Shown: positions 18,188 to 26,596 of the stretch, piece by piece | Numbering within the stretch: position 1 is the first letter of the stretch | Layout: each line of letters starts with the position of its first letter | From: Verrucomicrobiia bacterium DG1235 | GTDB lineage: Bacteria > Verrucomicrobiota > Verrucomicrobiia > Opitutales > Opitutaceae | Assembly (NCBI GenBank): GCA_000155695.1 | Contig: DS990592.1 | Location: 1,326,556 to 1,390,555, forward strand | DNA length: 64,000 bases | Direction of reading: 5' to 3' | Program-made: the position numbers and the translations under genes | Notes under the pieces: model-generated | Seen by the model: the letters and a program-made list of their open reading frames with translations, nothing else | The model's database searches: none | What the model was told of the DNA's origin: nothing

Positions 18188-19254
18188 TGAAAAGCAAACC
18201 CCTTAAAATCGGAGGCGTCACCGTACGTGCCGGCGAAACCAAAGACATAGGCCTAGACCTCTCCGAAACCTACACCGGCGATGCCATCCGCATGCCGGTA
18301 CGAGTCATTCGCGCAAAAAAGCCCGGACCTCGCGTCTTCGTCACCGCAGCCATCCATGGCGACGAAATAAACGGCACCGGCATTATCCACGACTTCCTCT
18401 TCGGCGAAGCCTGCGACATCAAATGCGGCGCTCTCATCCTCGTACCTGTCGTCAACGTGCTTGGTTTCGAAAACAACCAACGCTACCTGCCCGACCGCCG
18501 CGACCTCAACCGATCATTCCCCGGCTCGCCAAGAGGAAGCATGGCCTCACGTATCGCTCACAAACTCATGACTGAGGTCACATCAAAGTGCGACTTCGGC
18601 ATCGACCTCCACTCCGCCGCCTTCCAACGCACCAACTACCCAAACGTCCGCGCCGACCTTTCAAACCCAGCCATTCGCAAGCTCGCGTCCGCCTTCGGCT
18701 GCGCCCTGGTCATCGACGGAAAAGGTCCCCTCGGCTCCTTCCGCCGAGAATGCGCTCGCTCCGGAGTTCCCACCATCATTCTCGAGGCGGGCGAACCCTG
18801 GAAGATCGAACCGAGTGTATTGCAAATCGGAGTACAAGGCATCAAGAACGTCCTCATTCACCTCGGCATGCTCGAGGGCGAAAACACCCCGCCACCCTAC
18901 CAAGCCATCATCCGCAAGACCCAATGGGTGCGTGCCACCGTCGGCGGTATCCTAAAGTTTCACATCAGCCCCGGCGAGTTCGTGACCGAAGGCCAACCCA
19001 TCGCCACCAACTACAGCATCCTCGGCGCCGAACAAAACATCATCACAAGCCCCGCCTTTGGCATCGCTATCGGTATGGCAACCATGCCAGCCGTAAAGCC
19101 GGGCGAACCCGTCTGTCATATCGCCACTCTTTCCTCTACGCAAATCAAGCGCTACGAGCGGCAGCTCAACAAAGACAAAACCGATCCCTACAAACAGGCC
19201 CAAAAAGACCTCGCCACCAACGTCGACGTAGTGAACGCCGACTCATCCGAATAA
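18187..19254 (+). CDS. Succinylglutamate desuccinylase/aspartoacylase-family zinc hydrolase
   Basis: 355 residues of the M14-like AstE/AspA family. Zinc ligands are His57 and Glu60 (HGDEINGTG) and His142 (DLHSAA); the substrate-binding DLNRSFPG segment and a late Glu in ILEAGEP complete the site. The C-terminal 90 residues form a beta domain typical of the family (GGILKFHISPGEFV). These enzymes remove acyl groups from amino acids or cleave N-acyl-glutamate/aspartate. Its one-base overlap with rimK argues that it processes a RimK-related product and is not an arginine-catabolism AstE; no ast genes are nearby. Confidence 0.88.
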   Translation: MKSKPLKIGGVTVRAGETKDIGLDLSETYTGDAIRMPVRVIRAKKPGPRVFVTAAIHGDEINGTGIIHDFLFGEACDIKCGALILVPVVNVLGFENNQRYLPDRRDLNRSFPGSPRGSMASRIAHKLMTEVTSKCDFGIDLHSAAFQRTNYPNVRADLSNPAIRKLASAFGCALVIDGKGPLGSFRRECARSGVPTIILEAGEPWKIEPSVLQIGVQGIKNVLIHLGMLEGENTPPPYQAIIRKTQWVRATVGGILKFHISPGEFVTEGQPIATNYSILGAEQNIITSPAFGIAIGMATMPAVKPGEPVCHIATLSSTQIKRYERQLNKDKTDPYKQAQKDLATNVDVVNADSSE

Positions 19255-19287
19255 ACATCGAATAAATTCCCAAAACCCAACTCAGTC

Positions 19288-20550
19288 ATGAAATCAAACA
19301 TCTATAACTCCCTCGTGTTCGAAATGGCCTGCCGCCAATTCGACCGTGCCGCCGATATCCTAGATATGGATACAACGCTTCGAGAGCGAGTTAAGATGCC
19401 AAAACGCTGCCTCGCAGTATCCTGTCCAATACGCATGGACGACGGCAGCGTCATCGTCTACGAGGGCTTCCGCGTCCAGCATCACCTCTCGATGGGGCCC
19501 ACCAAAGGAGGCCTCCGCTTCCACCCGAAAGTCGATCTCGGCGAAGTCGCCGCCCTCTCCATGTGGATGAGCTGGAAGTGCGCCCTCGCCGGACTTCCCT
19601 ACGGCGGAGCGAAAGGCGGTATCAGCGTCGATCCCTACGCCCTCTCGCACTCGGAGCTCGAAAGACTGGCCCGCAGGTACATGCAGGAGATGATTCCCTT
19701 CGTCGGGCCAAACGTAGATATCATGGCGCCAGACGTCGGCACCAACGAACAGGTCATGGCCTGGATGATGGACACCTATTCAAGCTACGTCGGCAGCAAC
19801 GCCACCGCCGTCGTCACTGGCAAACCGGTCAGCCTCGGAGGATCCGAAGGACGAAAGGAAGCCACCGGTTTCGGTGTCGCCTACTTCGCAAAATCATACC
19901 TCGAAGACTTCGGCATAAAGCCATCCAACGCGACCGCCGTAATCCAGGGTTTCGGCAATGTCGGATCGGAAGCGGCCAAAGCCCTCGTCAATTTCGGAGT
20001 CAAGGTCATCGGGATCAGCGATGTCAGCGGAGCTTATCACAACCCCAAAGGTATCGACGTCGATCAAGCCATCCGCTACGTCGCCAAAAATCGCACTCTA
20101 GAAGGCTGGAAAGGCGGCGAACGCATCTCGAACGAAGCTCTCCTCGAACTGAAGTGCGACATCCTCGCTCCCTGCGCCCTCGAGCGCGTCATAAACGAAA
20201 CAAACGCCGCAAAACTCCAATGCCGCATCCTCGCAGAAGGCGCAAACGGTCCGACCACCAACCAAGCCGACGCAGTCCTCACGGAAAATGACGAAATCCA
20301 CGTCATCCCCGACATCATTTGCAACAGCGGCGGCGTGATCGTCTCCTACTTCGAGTGGGTCCAAGACCTGCAAAGCACCTTTTGGACCAGAGAAGAAGTT
20401 CTCAACCGACTCTGCAAACTGCTCGACCGTTCAAAACTCGAGCTCGAAGCCCAACGCAAAAAGCTCAACTGCTCCCGACGCGAAGCCGCACTCACCCTCG
20501 GCATACACCGAGTCGCCGAAGCAAAACGCATCCGCGGCCTCTTCCCCTAA
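19288..20550 (+). CDS. gdhA: Glutamate dehydrogenase (Glu/Leu/Phe/Val dehydrogenase family)
   Basis: 420 residues, normal for the hexameric small enzymes. The substrate-binding and catalytic lysines are in KCALAGLPYGGAKGG (Lys97 and Lys109), and the Rossmann glycine motif is GFGNVGSEAAK. It ends in HRVAEAKRIRGLF as expected. It interconverts glutamate with 2-oxoglutarate and ammonia; sequence alone does not fix the cofactor, though the short form is often NAD-dependent. It lies 33 bases after the AstE-like gene, so it may supply glutamate for the adjacent ligases. Its stop overlaps the end of the convergent MscS gene by four bases. Confidence 0.93.
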   Translation: MKSNIYNSLVFEMACRQFDRAADILDMDTTLRERVKMPKRCLAVSCPIRMDDGSVIVYEGFRVQHHLSMGPTKGGLRFHPKVDLGEVAALSMWMSWKCALAGLPYGGAKGGISVDPYALSHSELERLARRYMQEMIPFVGPNVDIMAPDVGTNEQVMAWMMDTYSSYVGSNATAVVTGKPVSLGGSEGRKEATGFGVAYFAKSYLEDFGIKPSNATAVIQGFGNVGSEAAKALVNFGVKVIGISDVSGAYHNPKGIDVDQAIRYVAKNRTLEGWKGGERISNEALLELKCDILAPCALERVINETNAAKLQCRILAEGANGPTTNQADAVLTENDEIHVIPDIICNSGGVIVSYFEWVQDLQSTFWTREEVLNRLCKLLDRSKLELEAQRKKLNCSRREAALTLGIHRVAEAKRIRGLFP

Positions 20551-21401
20551 CCCGACGCCAGCTCCGCTCCGCGATAATTCACCTGCGAAGGGCGTCCAAA
20601 CGGGATGCCCTCAGCGTCGAACCGACGCTTCAACGCCACATGTATGTCCCAGGTCATATTCATCGCTGTCGGCAAGTCCTTGGCCCAAAGCGGCACCCGA
20701 AAGTTCACCATCGAATTCTTGAAGTCCAGAACCGGAACATCCACCAGCTCCTTGCCTTCCTCCAGCTCCTCGGGCGTGCGCAAATCTAGCAGGTCCGGAT
20801 GCTTAGCAGCCTCTTCCTTAACGATCTCCACCGCCCGATCTACATCCGCCTCGAAACCTATGCTGATAAACATGAATTTCTGCGCTTTCTCGTCCCGAAT
20901 CGACCAATTGATGATCGGCTCCGAATCGATCACCGAATTCGGATAAATCAACCGCTTATTCTCCAAAGCCCGAATCACCGTATGCCTCAAAGTGATGTCC
21001 TCAATCGTACCGATCTCACCGTTTATCTTGATAATGTCATCCACCCGAAACGGCTTGAACAACACAATAAAAACGCCACTCACGATATTCGAAAAAGCCT
21101 TCTGCGAAGCAAAGCCAACAATAGCCGCTAAGATACTCGCGCCCGCGAAAAAGCCGACCGCCAAGGACCTTAAAGCTGGGATGCTGTACACGATCGCCAT
21201 CGCTGCCACGATCAAGATCAAAGCCTTCACCGCATTACGCAAAAACGTGATCCCCGTTCGACGCTCACTATTCAAAGCTTTCCTCAAATTGTGATCGAAA
21301 ATACGCTTGGCGACCAAATAAGAAAGCATCGCTACAAACAGCACCACCGCTATATTTATCACGATTGAATAAGGAAGAGAATCTGGCAGATTTAAGTTCA
21401 T
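20547..21401 (-). CDS. MscS-type mechanosensitive ion channel
   Basis: 284 residues from ATG 21401; a TTG 60 bases upstream is less likely. Three N-terminal transmembrane segments (about residues 12-32, 50-70 and 75-100) lead into the pore helix and conserved AAIVGFASQKAFSNIVSGVF. The cytoplasmic beta domain follows (FRVDDIIKINGEIGTIEDI, then LRHTVIRALENKRLIYPNS). MscS channels open under membrane tension and release solutes, including potassium glutamate, on osmotic downshift. Placed convergently inside the glutamate island, it may share the osmotic theme. Confidence 0.92.
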   Translation of the reverse strand: MNLNLPDSLPYSIVINIAVVLFVAMLSYLVAKRIFDHNLRKALNSERRTGITFLRNAVKALILIVAAMAIVYSIPALRSLAVGFFAGASILAAIVGFASQKAFSNIVSGVFIVLFKPFRVDDIIKINGEIGTIEDITLRHTVIRALENKRLIYPNSVIDSEPIINWSIRDEKAQKFMFISIGFEADVDRAVEIVKEEAAKHPDLLDLRTPEELEEGKELVDVPVLDFKNSMVNFRVPLWAKDLPTAMNMTWDIHVALKRRFDAEGIPFGRPSQVNYRGAELASG

Positions 21402-21489
21402 TCGCTGCCTGGGAATCAGCCAGATCCGCGCCAAACAGACTCCCGGGATCAGACACCTCAAAATACCTTCAAAACGCGCAATTTCCCTC

Positions 21490-21518
21490 TTGGAAAACGA
21501 AAACTTACTACCTATAAA
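21490..21518 (+). promoter_or_regulatory. Sigma-70-type promoter of the C39/ATP-grasp operon
   Basis: TTGGAA at 21490-21495 and TATAAA at 21513-21518 with the ideal 17-base spacer. It lies about 95 bases upstream of the C39-like peptidase start in the divergent gap with the MscS gene. No other pair of this quality was seen in the gap. Confidence 0.6.
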
Positions 21519-21613
21519 CCCACGCTAATCCAGAGGGATAAGAACACTTTCACTCCATAGGATTTCGATCAAATTTACCGCAAGAGGCGCCTCGAATAGC
21601 AGACGCTCCAGAA

Positions 21614-22324
21614 ATGAAAAACACATCCGCGCAAAAGCGATTCAAAATCGTAGCGCAACCGACCGAAACGACCTGCGGCCCCACATGCCTTCACTCAGTG
21701 TATCGATACCATGGTGACGATATTTCACTAGACGAAACCATAGCCGCCATACCGGAAAATCCAGATGGCGGCACCTACTCGGTCATGCTGGCCAACCTAG
21801 CGCTACAACGCGGATACAAGGCCACCATATACACGTACAATCTTCGAGTCTTCGACCCGACATGGAAGTCCCTCAAAAGCTCTGAACTGATAGAGAAACT
21901 ACGCCTCCGCCTCGAACACATTTCAAGCAAGCGAGGCCGAGCGAACCTGACCGCCTACATCGAATTCCTCGAGCTTGGAGGAAAGCTCAAATTCGACGAG
22001 CTCACGACCAAGCTCCTTGCCAAGCTTCTCAAAAAAGGCTCGCCCGTGATCGCCGGCCTCAACTCGACTCACCTCTACCGCAACTCGCGCGTTAAGCGAA
22101 CCGGCAAAGACGACGACGTTCGAGGCGAGGTCGAAGGACACTTCGTCACGATTTTCGGATACAAAAAGAAGGACGACACCATCCTCGTCGCCGACCCCTA
22201 CCAAAAGAACCCCCTTTCGGACTCGCTGCATTACGCCATCGACTCCCAACGCCTCATCAACGCTATCATGCTCGGCATCGTCACCTACGACGCCAACCTG
22301 CTTCTCATAGAAAGGAAGCGATAA
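21614..22324 (+). CDS. C39-like papain-fold peptidase
   Basis: 236 residues. The papain-like triad is visible as Cys21 (TETTCGPTC), His176 (EGHFVTIFGY) and Asp194 (VADPY). There is no signal peptide, so it acts in the cytoplasm. In many Proteobacteria the same domain is fused to a GNAT acetyltransferase and lies beside a RimK-like ligase; here it stands alone, without the GNAT part. The stop codon directly abuts the next ATG (TAAATG), indicating a tight operon with the RLAN ligase. It probably cleaves an amide or peptide bond in the product or precursor of that ligase; this is inferred from context. Confidence 0.82.
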   Translation: MKNTSAQKRFKIVAQPTETTCGPTCLHSVYRYHGDDISLDETIAAIPENPDGGTYSVMLANLALQRGYKATIYTYNLRVFDPTWKSLKSSELIEKLRLRLEHISSKRGRANLTAYIEFLELGGKLKFDELTTKLLAKLLKKGSPVIAGLNSTHLYRNSRVKRTGKDDDVRGEVEGHFVTIFGYKKKDDTILVADPYQKNPLSDSLHYAIDSQRLINAIMLGIVTYDANLLLIERKR

Positions 22325-23809
22325 ATGAAAACAAACCTGACCACAAACGATTCGCCATTCCGAATCGTCGTCGACTCTTTGTCGAAAACACCACAGCGAT
22401 TCCAATCGCTCCCTATCATTACTTCAAGTGAGTATCTGTCCTCTGAATACGCTGAAAAAAAACGACTCAAGATCGTAAATCTCTGTTCACACCGGAAACC
22501 TCTTTCCACAAGCTACTACGTCTCACTTCTCGCTGAAGCGCGAGATCACCGCTGCCTGCCCGAAGCCAAAACACTTCACCAAATCGAAAGCAAATTGCTT
22601 ACACGCGACGCTATTCGCGAACACGACGACCTCATCCAGAGCTCATTCCGACGACTGGCCGCCACTCGATTCACTCTCTCCGTCTATTTCGGAAAAAACC
22701 TCGCCAAATCCTACGACAAGCTCGCCAAACGCCTTTACTCCCTCTTCCCGTGCCCGCTCGTCCAATACCACTTTCAAAAGAAAGAAGGCAAATGGAAGCT
22801 CAGAGAAATCGCCCAGCTCGGTCTTCACCAGGTCGCTGAAGATCACCACGAGTTCATCGAAGCAGAGCTCGACGCCATGCTCCACAAACGCTGGCGGCGC
22901 GACAATCCAAGCAAGTCCTTCCGCTACGATATCGCTATCCTCGCCAACGAACAGGAAGCTAACGCGCCGTCAGACGAAGCCGCCCTCGCCAAATTCTGCA
23001 AGGCGGCCAACCAACTGGACATGCGGGCAGAAGTCATATCTCCGCGCGACCTACCCCGCCTCATGGAGTTCGACGCCCTCTTCCTCCGCGAAACGACCCG
23101 TCTCGACAACCACACCATGCGCTTCGCTCTAAAAGCCGAACGCTCCGGCATGGTCGTCATCGACGATCCGGAGTCCATTCGTCGCTGCTGCAATAAAGTT
23201 TACCTGGCGGAGCTCCTTCGTACCCATAATATACCTACGCCAAACTCAACCCTTATCACACGACGAAACCTAACTGAACTCGCTCCAGGTTTCAGTTTTC
23301 CGCTCATCGTCAAAATTCCCGACGGATCATTCTCAATTGGTGTCCATAAGGTCAAGTCCAAGGAAGAGCTCATTATCCTCAGCAAGGATCTCCTCCAAAC
23401 CTCCAGCATCCTAATCGCTCAGGAGTTCGTCCCCACCGAATTCGACTGGCGCATCGGCATCATCGACGGCAAGCCACTCTACGCCTGCCGCTACTACATG
23501 AGCAAAGGACATTGGCAAATCTACAATCACGCCGTAAAAGGCGCCGACTCCACCGGCGATAGCGCTGGCGTACCCATAAATCAAGTACCGGCAGTCGTCC
23601 TAGACACCGCCCTCAAAGCCTCCACCCTCATCGGCACAGGATTCTACGGCGTCGACATAAAGCAAAGCGGCGCAACCGCACTCGTCATTGAGGTCAACGA
23701 CAATCCAAGCATCGACGCCGGCGTCGAGGACGAACTCATCGGCGACGAGCTCTACCTCTCCATCATGAACACCTTCCTCAAACGCCTAGAATCCAAACGC
23801 GACCGGTAA
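22325..23809 (+). CDS. RimK-like ATP-grasp ligase with N-terminal RLAN domain
   Basis: 494 residues. Residues about 10-165 match the RimK-like ATP-grasp N-terminal (RLAN) domain (IVVDSL, IVNLCSHRKPLSTSYYVSLL). Residues about 200-490 are ATP-grasp: PLIVKIPDGSFSIGVHKV for nucleotide binding, ISE-like AQEFVPTEFDWRIGIIDG and the metal site VIEVNDNPSIDAG. It is predicted to form an amide bond with an amino acid or peptide acceptor. It is second in the C39-RLAN-GCS2-formylglutamase operon, 0 bases after the peptidase and 24 bases before the GCS2 gene. The family was described in comparative-genomics surveys of amidoligases; as far as I recall no product is established. Confidence 0.88.
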   Translation: MKTNLTTNDSPFRIVVDSLSKTPQRFQSLPIITSSEYLSSEYAEKKRLKIVNLCSHRKPLSTSYYVSLLAEARDHRCLPEAKTLHQIESKLLTRDAIREHDDLIQSSFRRLAATRFTLSVYFGKNLAKSYDKLAKRLYSLFPCPLVQYHFQKKEGKWKLREIAQLGLHQVAEDHHEFIEAELDAMLHKRWRRDNPSKSFRYDIAILANEQEANAPSDEAALAKFCKAANQLDMRAEVISPRDLPRLMEFDALFLRETTRLDNHTMRFALKAERSGMVVIDDPESIRRCCNKVYLAELLRTHNIPTPNSTLITRRNLTELAPGFSFPLIVKIPDGSFSIGVHKVKSKEELIILSKDLLQTSSILIAQEFVPTEFDWRIGIIDGKPLYACRYYMSKGHWQIYNHAVKGADSTGDSAGVPINQVPAVVLDTALKASTLIGTGFYGVDIKQSGATALVIEVNDNPSIDAGVEDELIGDELYLSIMNTFLKRLESKRDR

Positions 23810-23833
23810 TCGCCTCATCTCTTTCCATTAAAA

Positions 23834-25087
23834 ATGTCAAAACAACCACTTTCACTTTTCCAGGCCTTCGGAATCGAGCTCGAATATATGATCGTCGATC
23901 GCGACACCCTGCGTCCTCGCCCAATCGCCGAATCCATTCTTCTCGACGAAAACGGCGAAACCACCCAGGAAATTTCCCTCGGCTCCATTGACGTGTCCAA
24001 CGAGCTCGCCACCCACGTGCTCGAATTCAAGACAGCCGGACCCACCGCCGACCTAGAACAGCTCGAACGCGACTTTGCCGCCGCCATCACCGAGATGAAC
24101 GATCGCCTCGCCGTCCACAACGCCATGTTAGCGCCAACCGGTATCCACCCTTTCATGGATCCAGCCATCGAAAGTACCACCTGGAGCAAAGGAGATCGCA
24201 CCATCTACGATGCCTACGACCGAATATTCGGATGCAGCAGCCACGGCTGGTTCAACCTGCAAAGCTGCCACATCAATCTCCCCTTCGCCAACGAAGAGGA
24301 ATTCGCCCGACTTCACACCGCCATCATTCTCATACTGCCCTACTTGCCAGCTCTCTCAGCTAGCAGTCCATTCATCGAGGGAGAATATCGTGGATTTTTG
24401 GATACGCGGCTCGACGTCTACAAAAACAATCAGGCAAAAGTTCCCGAAATCGCAGGCGATATCGTCCCAGAAGCAATCTTCACCTACGCCGACTACCAAA
24501 GCCAAATCCTCGAAAAAACCTACGCTGCCATAAAGCCCTACGATCCGGACGGCATCCTTCAATACGAATGGCTCAACTCGCGCGGGGCCATCGCTCGCTT
24601 CGACCGAAACGCAATCGAAATCCGCGTTCTGGATACACAAGAAAATCCCAAACAGGACATCGGCATCGCCTCGCTCATCATAGCGCTATTGGAAAAGCTC
24701 TGTAGCTTGAATATCGAAAAGCTCAAACAACTAGCCCTCTCGCACACCTCAAAACAACGCAAAGCTCAGTTCCTCGCCGTCGCCAAAGATGGCTTCGAAG
24801 CAGATCTCTCCGTGCGCGACCTCGCGAATACCTTCGGCCTGAATCCAAACGAAACGACCGTTGGCGAGCTTTGGGCGAAAATCGTCGAAGCCCTGAAAGA
24901 TCATCCCCGTGTCGCGAAACGAACAACAGCCCTCGGCTATATACTCCAAGAAGGCAGCCTAGCGGAACGCATGATCGCTCGCGTTGGAACTAAACCAGAT
25001 CAGGAAGACTTAAAAAGCACGCTCGCTGAGCTCGCCCACTGCCTGGCGAAAAGCCAACACTTCGATCCAGCCAAAGCGCTTGTATGA
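23834..25087 (+). CDS. GCS2-family carboxylate-amine ligase (glutamate-cysteine ligase-like)
   Basis: 417 residues of the glutamine-synthetase-like GCS2 superfamily. FGIELEYMIVD near residue 15 is the metal-binding Glu motif, and the core shows HINLPF and EWLNSRGAIARFDRNAIEIR. True GshA and YbdK-type enzymes join glutamate to amines through the gamma-carboxyl. With an ATP-grasp ligase on one side and a formylglutamase on the other (ATGA overlap), it likely makes a gamma-glutamyl product and not glutathione; no gshB is adjacent. The ATP-grasp neighbour could perform the second ligation, which is a formal alternative. Confidence 0.86.
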   Translation: MSKQPLSLFQAFGIELEYMIVDRDTLRPRPIAESILLDENGETTQEISLGSIDVSNELATHVLEFKTAGPTADLEQLERDFAAAITEMNDRLAVHNAMLAPTGIHPFMDPAIESTTWSKGDRTIYDAYDRIFGCSSHGWFNLQSCHINLPFANEEEFARLHTAIILILPYLPALSASSPFIEGEYRGFLDTRLDVYKNNQAKVPEIAGDIVPEAIFTYADYQSQILEKTYAAIKPYDPDGILQYEWLNSRGAIARFDRNAIEIRVLDTQENPKQDIGIASLIIALLEKLCSLNIEKLKQLALSHTSKQRKAQFLAVAKDGFEADLSVRDLANTFGLNPNETTVGELWAKIVEALKDHPRVAKRTTALGYILQEGSLAERMIARVGTKPDQEDLKSTLAELAHCLAKSQHFDPAKALV

Positions 25088-25794
25088 GCCATCAAGCTCG
25101 CTTCCAATTCATCGTCACCGCTGAGCACGCCTCGAGATCCGTCCCACCAGAATGTGAAAACCTGCTGGACGACTTGATCGAAAAAACGGATACTCATCGC
25201 ATCTTCGATCCAGGAACGAAAACGATCGCCGAAGAAATAGCCAGTCGCCTTAAATGCCCACTCATCCTCGGCACTTGCACACGCCTCGCTGTAGACCTTA
25301 ACCGATCCATCGGCAACCCCAGCCAGTTCAGCCCTCCAATCTTCGATTCGGACGAAATGCTGAAAGAACAACTCCTAAGAAACTACTTTATTCCCTTCCG
25401 CTCCGAAACAAAAAGCGTCATCGAATCTTTTCTCGAAAGCTCACAAACCGTAGTTCATATTTCAGTACATTCGTTTACGAAAAACTTTGACGGCGAGCAA
25501 CGCGCAGTCGACCTAGGTATCCTCTTCGATGACACGCGATCGAGTGAAACCGCACTCTGTCACCCTTGGCTTAACGCGCTGCAAACACTCATCCCGGAAC
25601 TTTCCGTAATCGCCAACAAGCCCTACCATGGTCGCGAAGACGGCCACACCTCCGCCCTCCGCAAGCGATACCCGGAAAACCGCTACCTCGGTATCGAGCT
25701 CGAGTTTAGCCAAGATCTCGACCTTGATCTCGACGCCGAAACATACGCTAAAATCATAGCGTCAACCTTGCTTAAACTCTTAGCTAGAAGCTAA
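25084..25794 (+). CDS. N-formylglutamate amidohydrolase-family protein
   Basis: 236 residues. The family signature begins at FIVTAEHASRSVPPE (His metal ligand), with AVDLNRSIGNP and a late Glu in LGIELEFSQD. Characterised members hydrolyse N-formylglutamate in histidine breakdown (HutG), but no hut genes are here. It overlaps the GCS2 gene by four bases (ATGA), so it is translationally coupled and probably hydrolyses an N-acyl or gamma-glutamyl compound linked to that ligase. Its end overlaps the convergent TMEM175 gene by 15 bases. Confidence 0.87.
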   Translation: MSHQARFQFIVTAEHASRSVPPECENLLDDLIEKTDTHRIFDPGTKTIAEEIASRLKCPLILGTCTRLAVDLNRSIGNPSQFSPPIFDSDEMLKEQLLRNYFIPFRSETKSVIESFLESSQTVVHISVHSFTKNFDGEQRAVDLGILFDDTRSSETALCHPWLNALQTLIPELSVIANKPYHGREDGHTSALRKRYPENRYLGIELEFSQDLDLDLDAETYAKIIASTLLKLLARS

Positions 25795-26562
25795 TTCGTC
25801 GGTTTCGTCTTTCTCTCTAGTCTCCGGGTTTTCCAACGCCGCCAAAATCCTTTTTGCCTTCCTCCCATAACGTACACCAACAATCGGCATCGCTATCGGA
25901 ATGACGAAATACAAGAAGCCAGCCATCACGCCCCAAGACGCCGGCAGCAGCAAGGCCCAAAGAGCAGAAACTAAACCCACGCCACTTTGTATCAACCACA
26001 TCGCAACACCTTCTTCAGTCCGAATCCTCTCGAACGAGTTCAAACCCAACTCCTCTGCACTTTTCAAAGCCCGATAAAACAGTCCTGACAAAATCCCTGT
26101 AAGCACGAAAAACCCAATTCCATACACGACGAAGAGACCTTGAATCTCTGCAACCGTCTTTGTCTCGAACTCTCCCGGTATCCACCCTTGCGTCGCCCAA
26201 GCAAGAAAACTGGAAAATATCAGTCGTAATGGGAAAACATATACAAGGATCGTAAACACCATAGATAGCGTCAATCCAGTCGTCCACTTATCCTCTAGTC
26301 CATAGCGGCGACTCCACGAACGATGAGCTATCCAGAAAACCGCAATCTGCGCGAAGCTAAGACCAAAACTTGGAACCTTCTTCAGAGCCAGAATCAGCTC
26401 ATCGAAATTTCCCGGAATACTCCCAACCGAAACCACCAAGGTCGTAACCGCAAAAGCGAAAGCCGCATCAGAGAAAACCTCCAACCGAGTCATACTTTCG
26501 CCCCTCATGCGAAATCCGTTTCGAATTGGTAACTTGTCGAGCGCGTAAGATGTCCAGTTCAT
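25780..26562 (-). CDS. TMEM175-family potassium channel-like membrane protein (DUF1211)
   Basis: 260 residues with about six transmembrane segments. The first carries the family signature RLEVFSDAAFAFAVTTLVVS (the FSD motif of the TM1 pore helix), followed by the AVFWIAHRSWSRRY segment. The family usually repeats this motif; here only one six-helix unit is present, as in bacterial members that assemble as tetramers. Characterised bacterial TMEM175 proteins conduct potassium. It is convergent with the formylglutamase operon. A charged tail (ETREKDETDELASS) ends the protein. Confidence 0.88.
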   Translation of the reverse strand: MNWTSYALDKLPIRNGFRMRGESMTRLEVFSDAAFAFAVTTLVVSVGSIPGNFDELILALKKVPSFGLSFAQIAVFWIAHRSWSRRYGLEDKWTTGLTLSMVFTILVYVFPLRLIFSSFLAWATQGWIPGEFETKTVAEIQGLFVVYGIGFFVLTGILSGLFYRALKSAEELGLNSFERIRTEEGVAMWLIQSGVGLVSALWALLLPASWGVMAGFLYFVIPIAMPIVGVRYGRKAKRILAALENPETREKDETDELASS

Positions 26563-26596
26563 TGTCCTATTCCTGTTAGTATAACAATTTAGCCCG

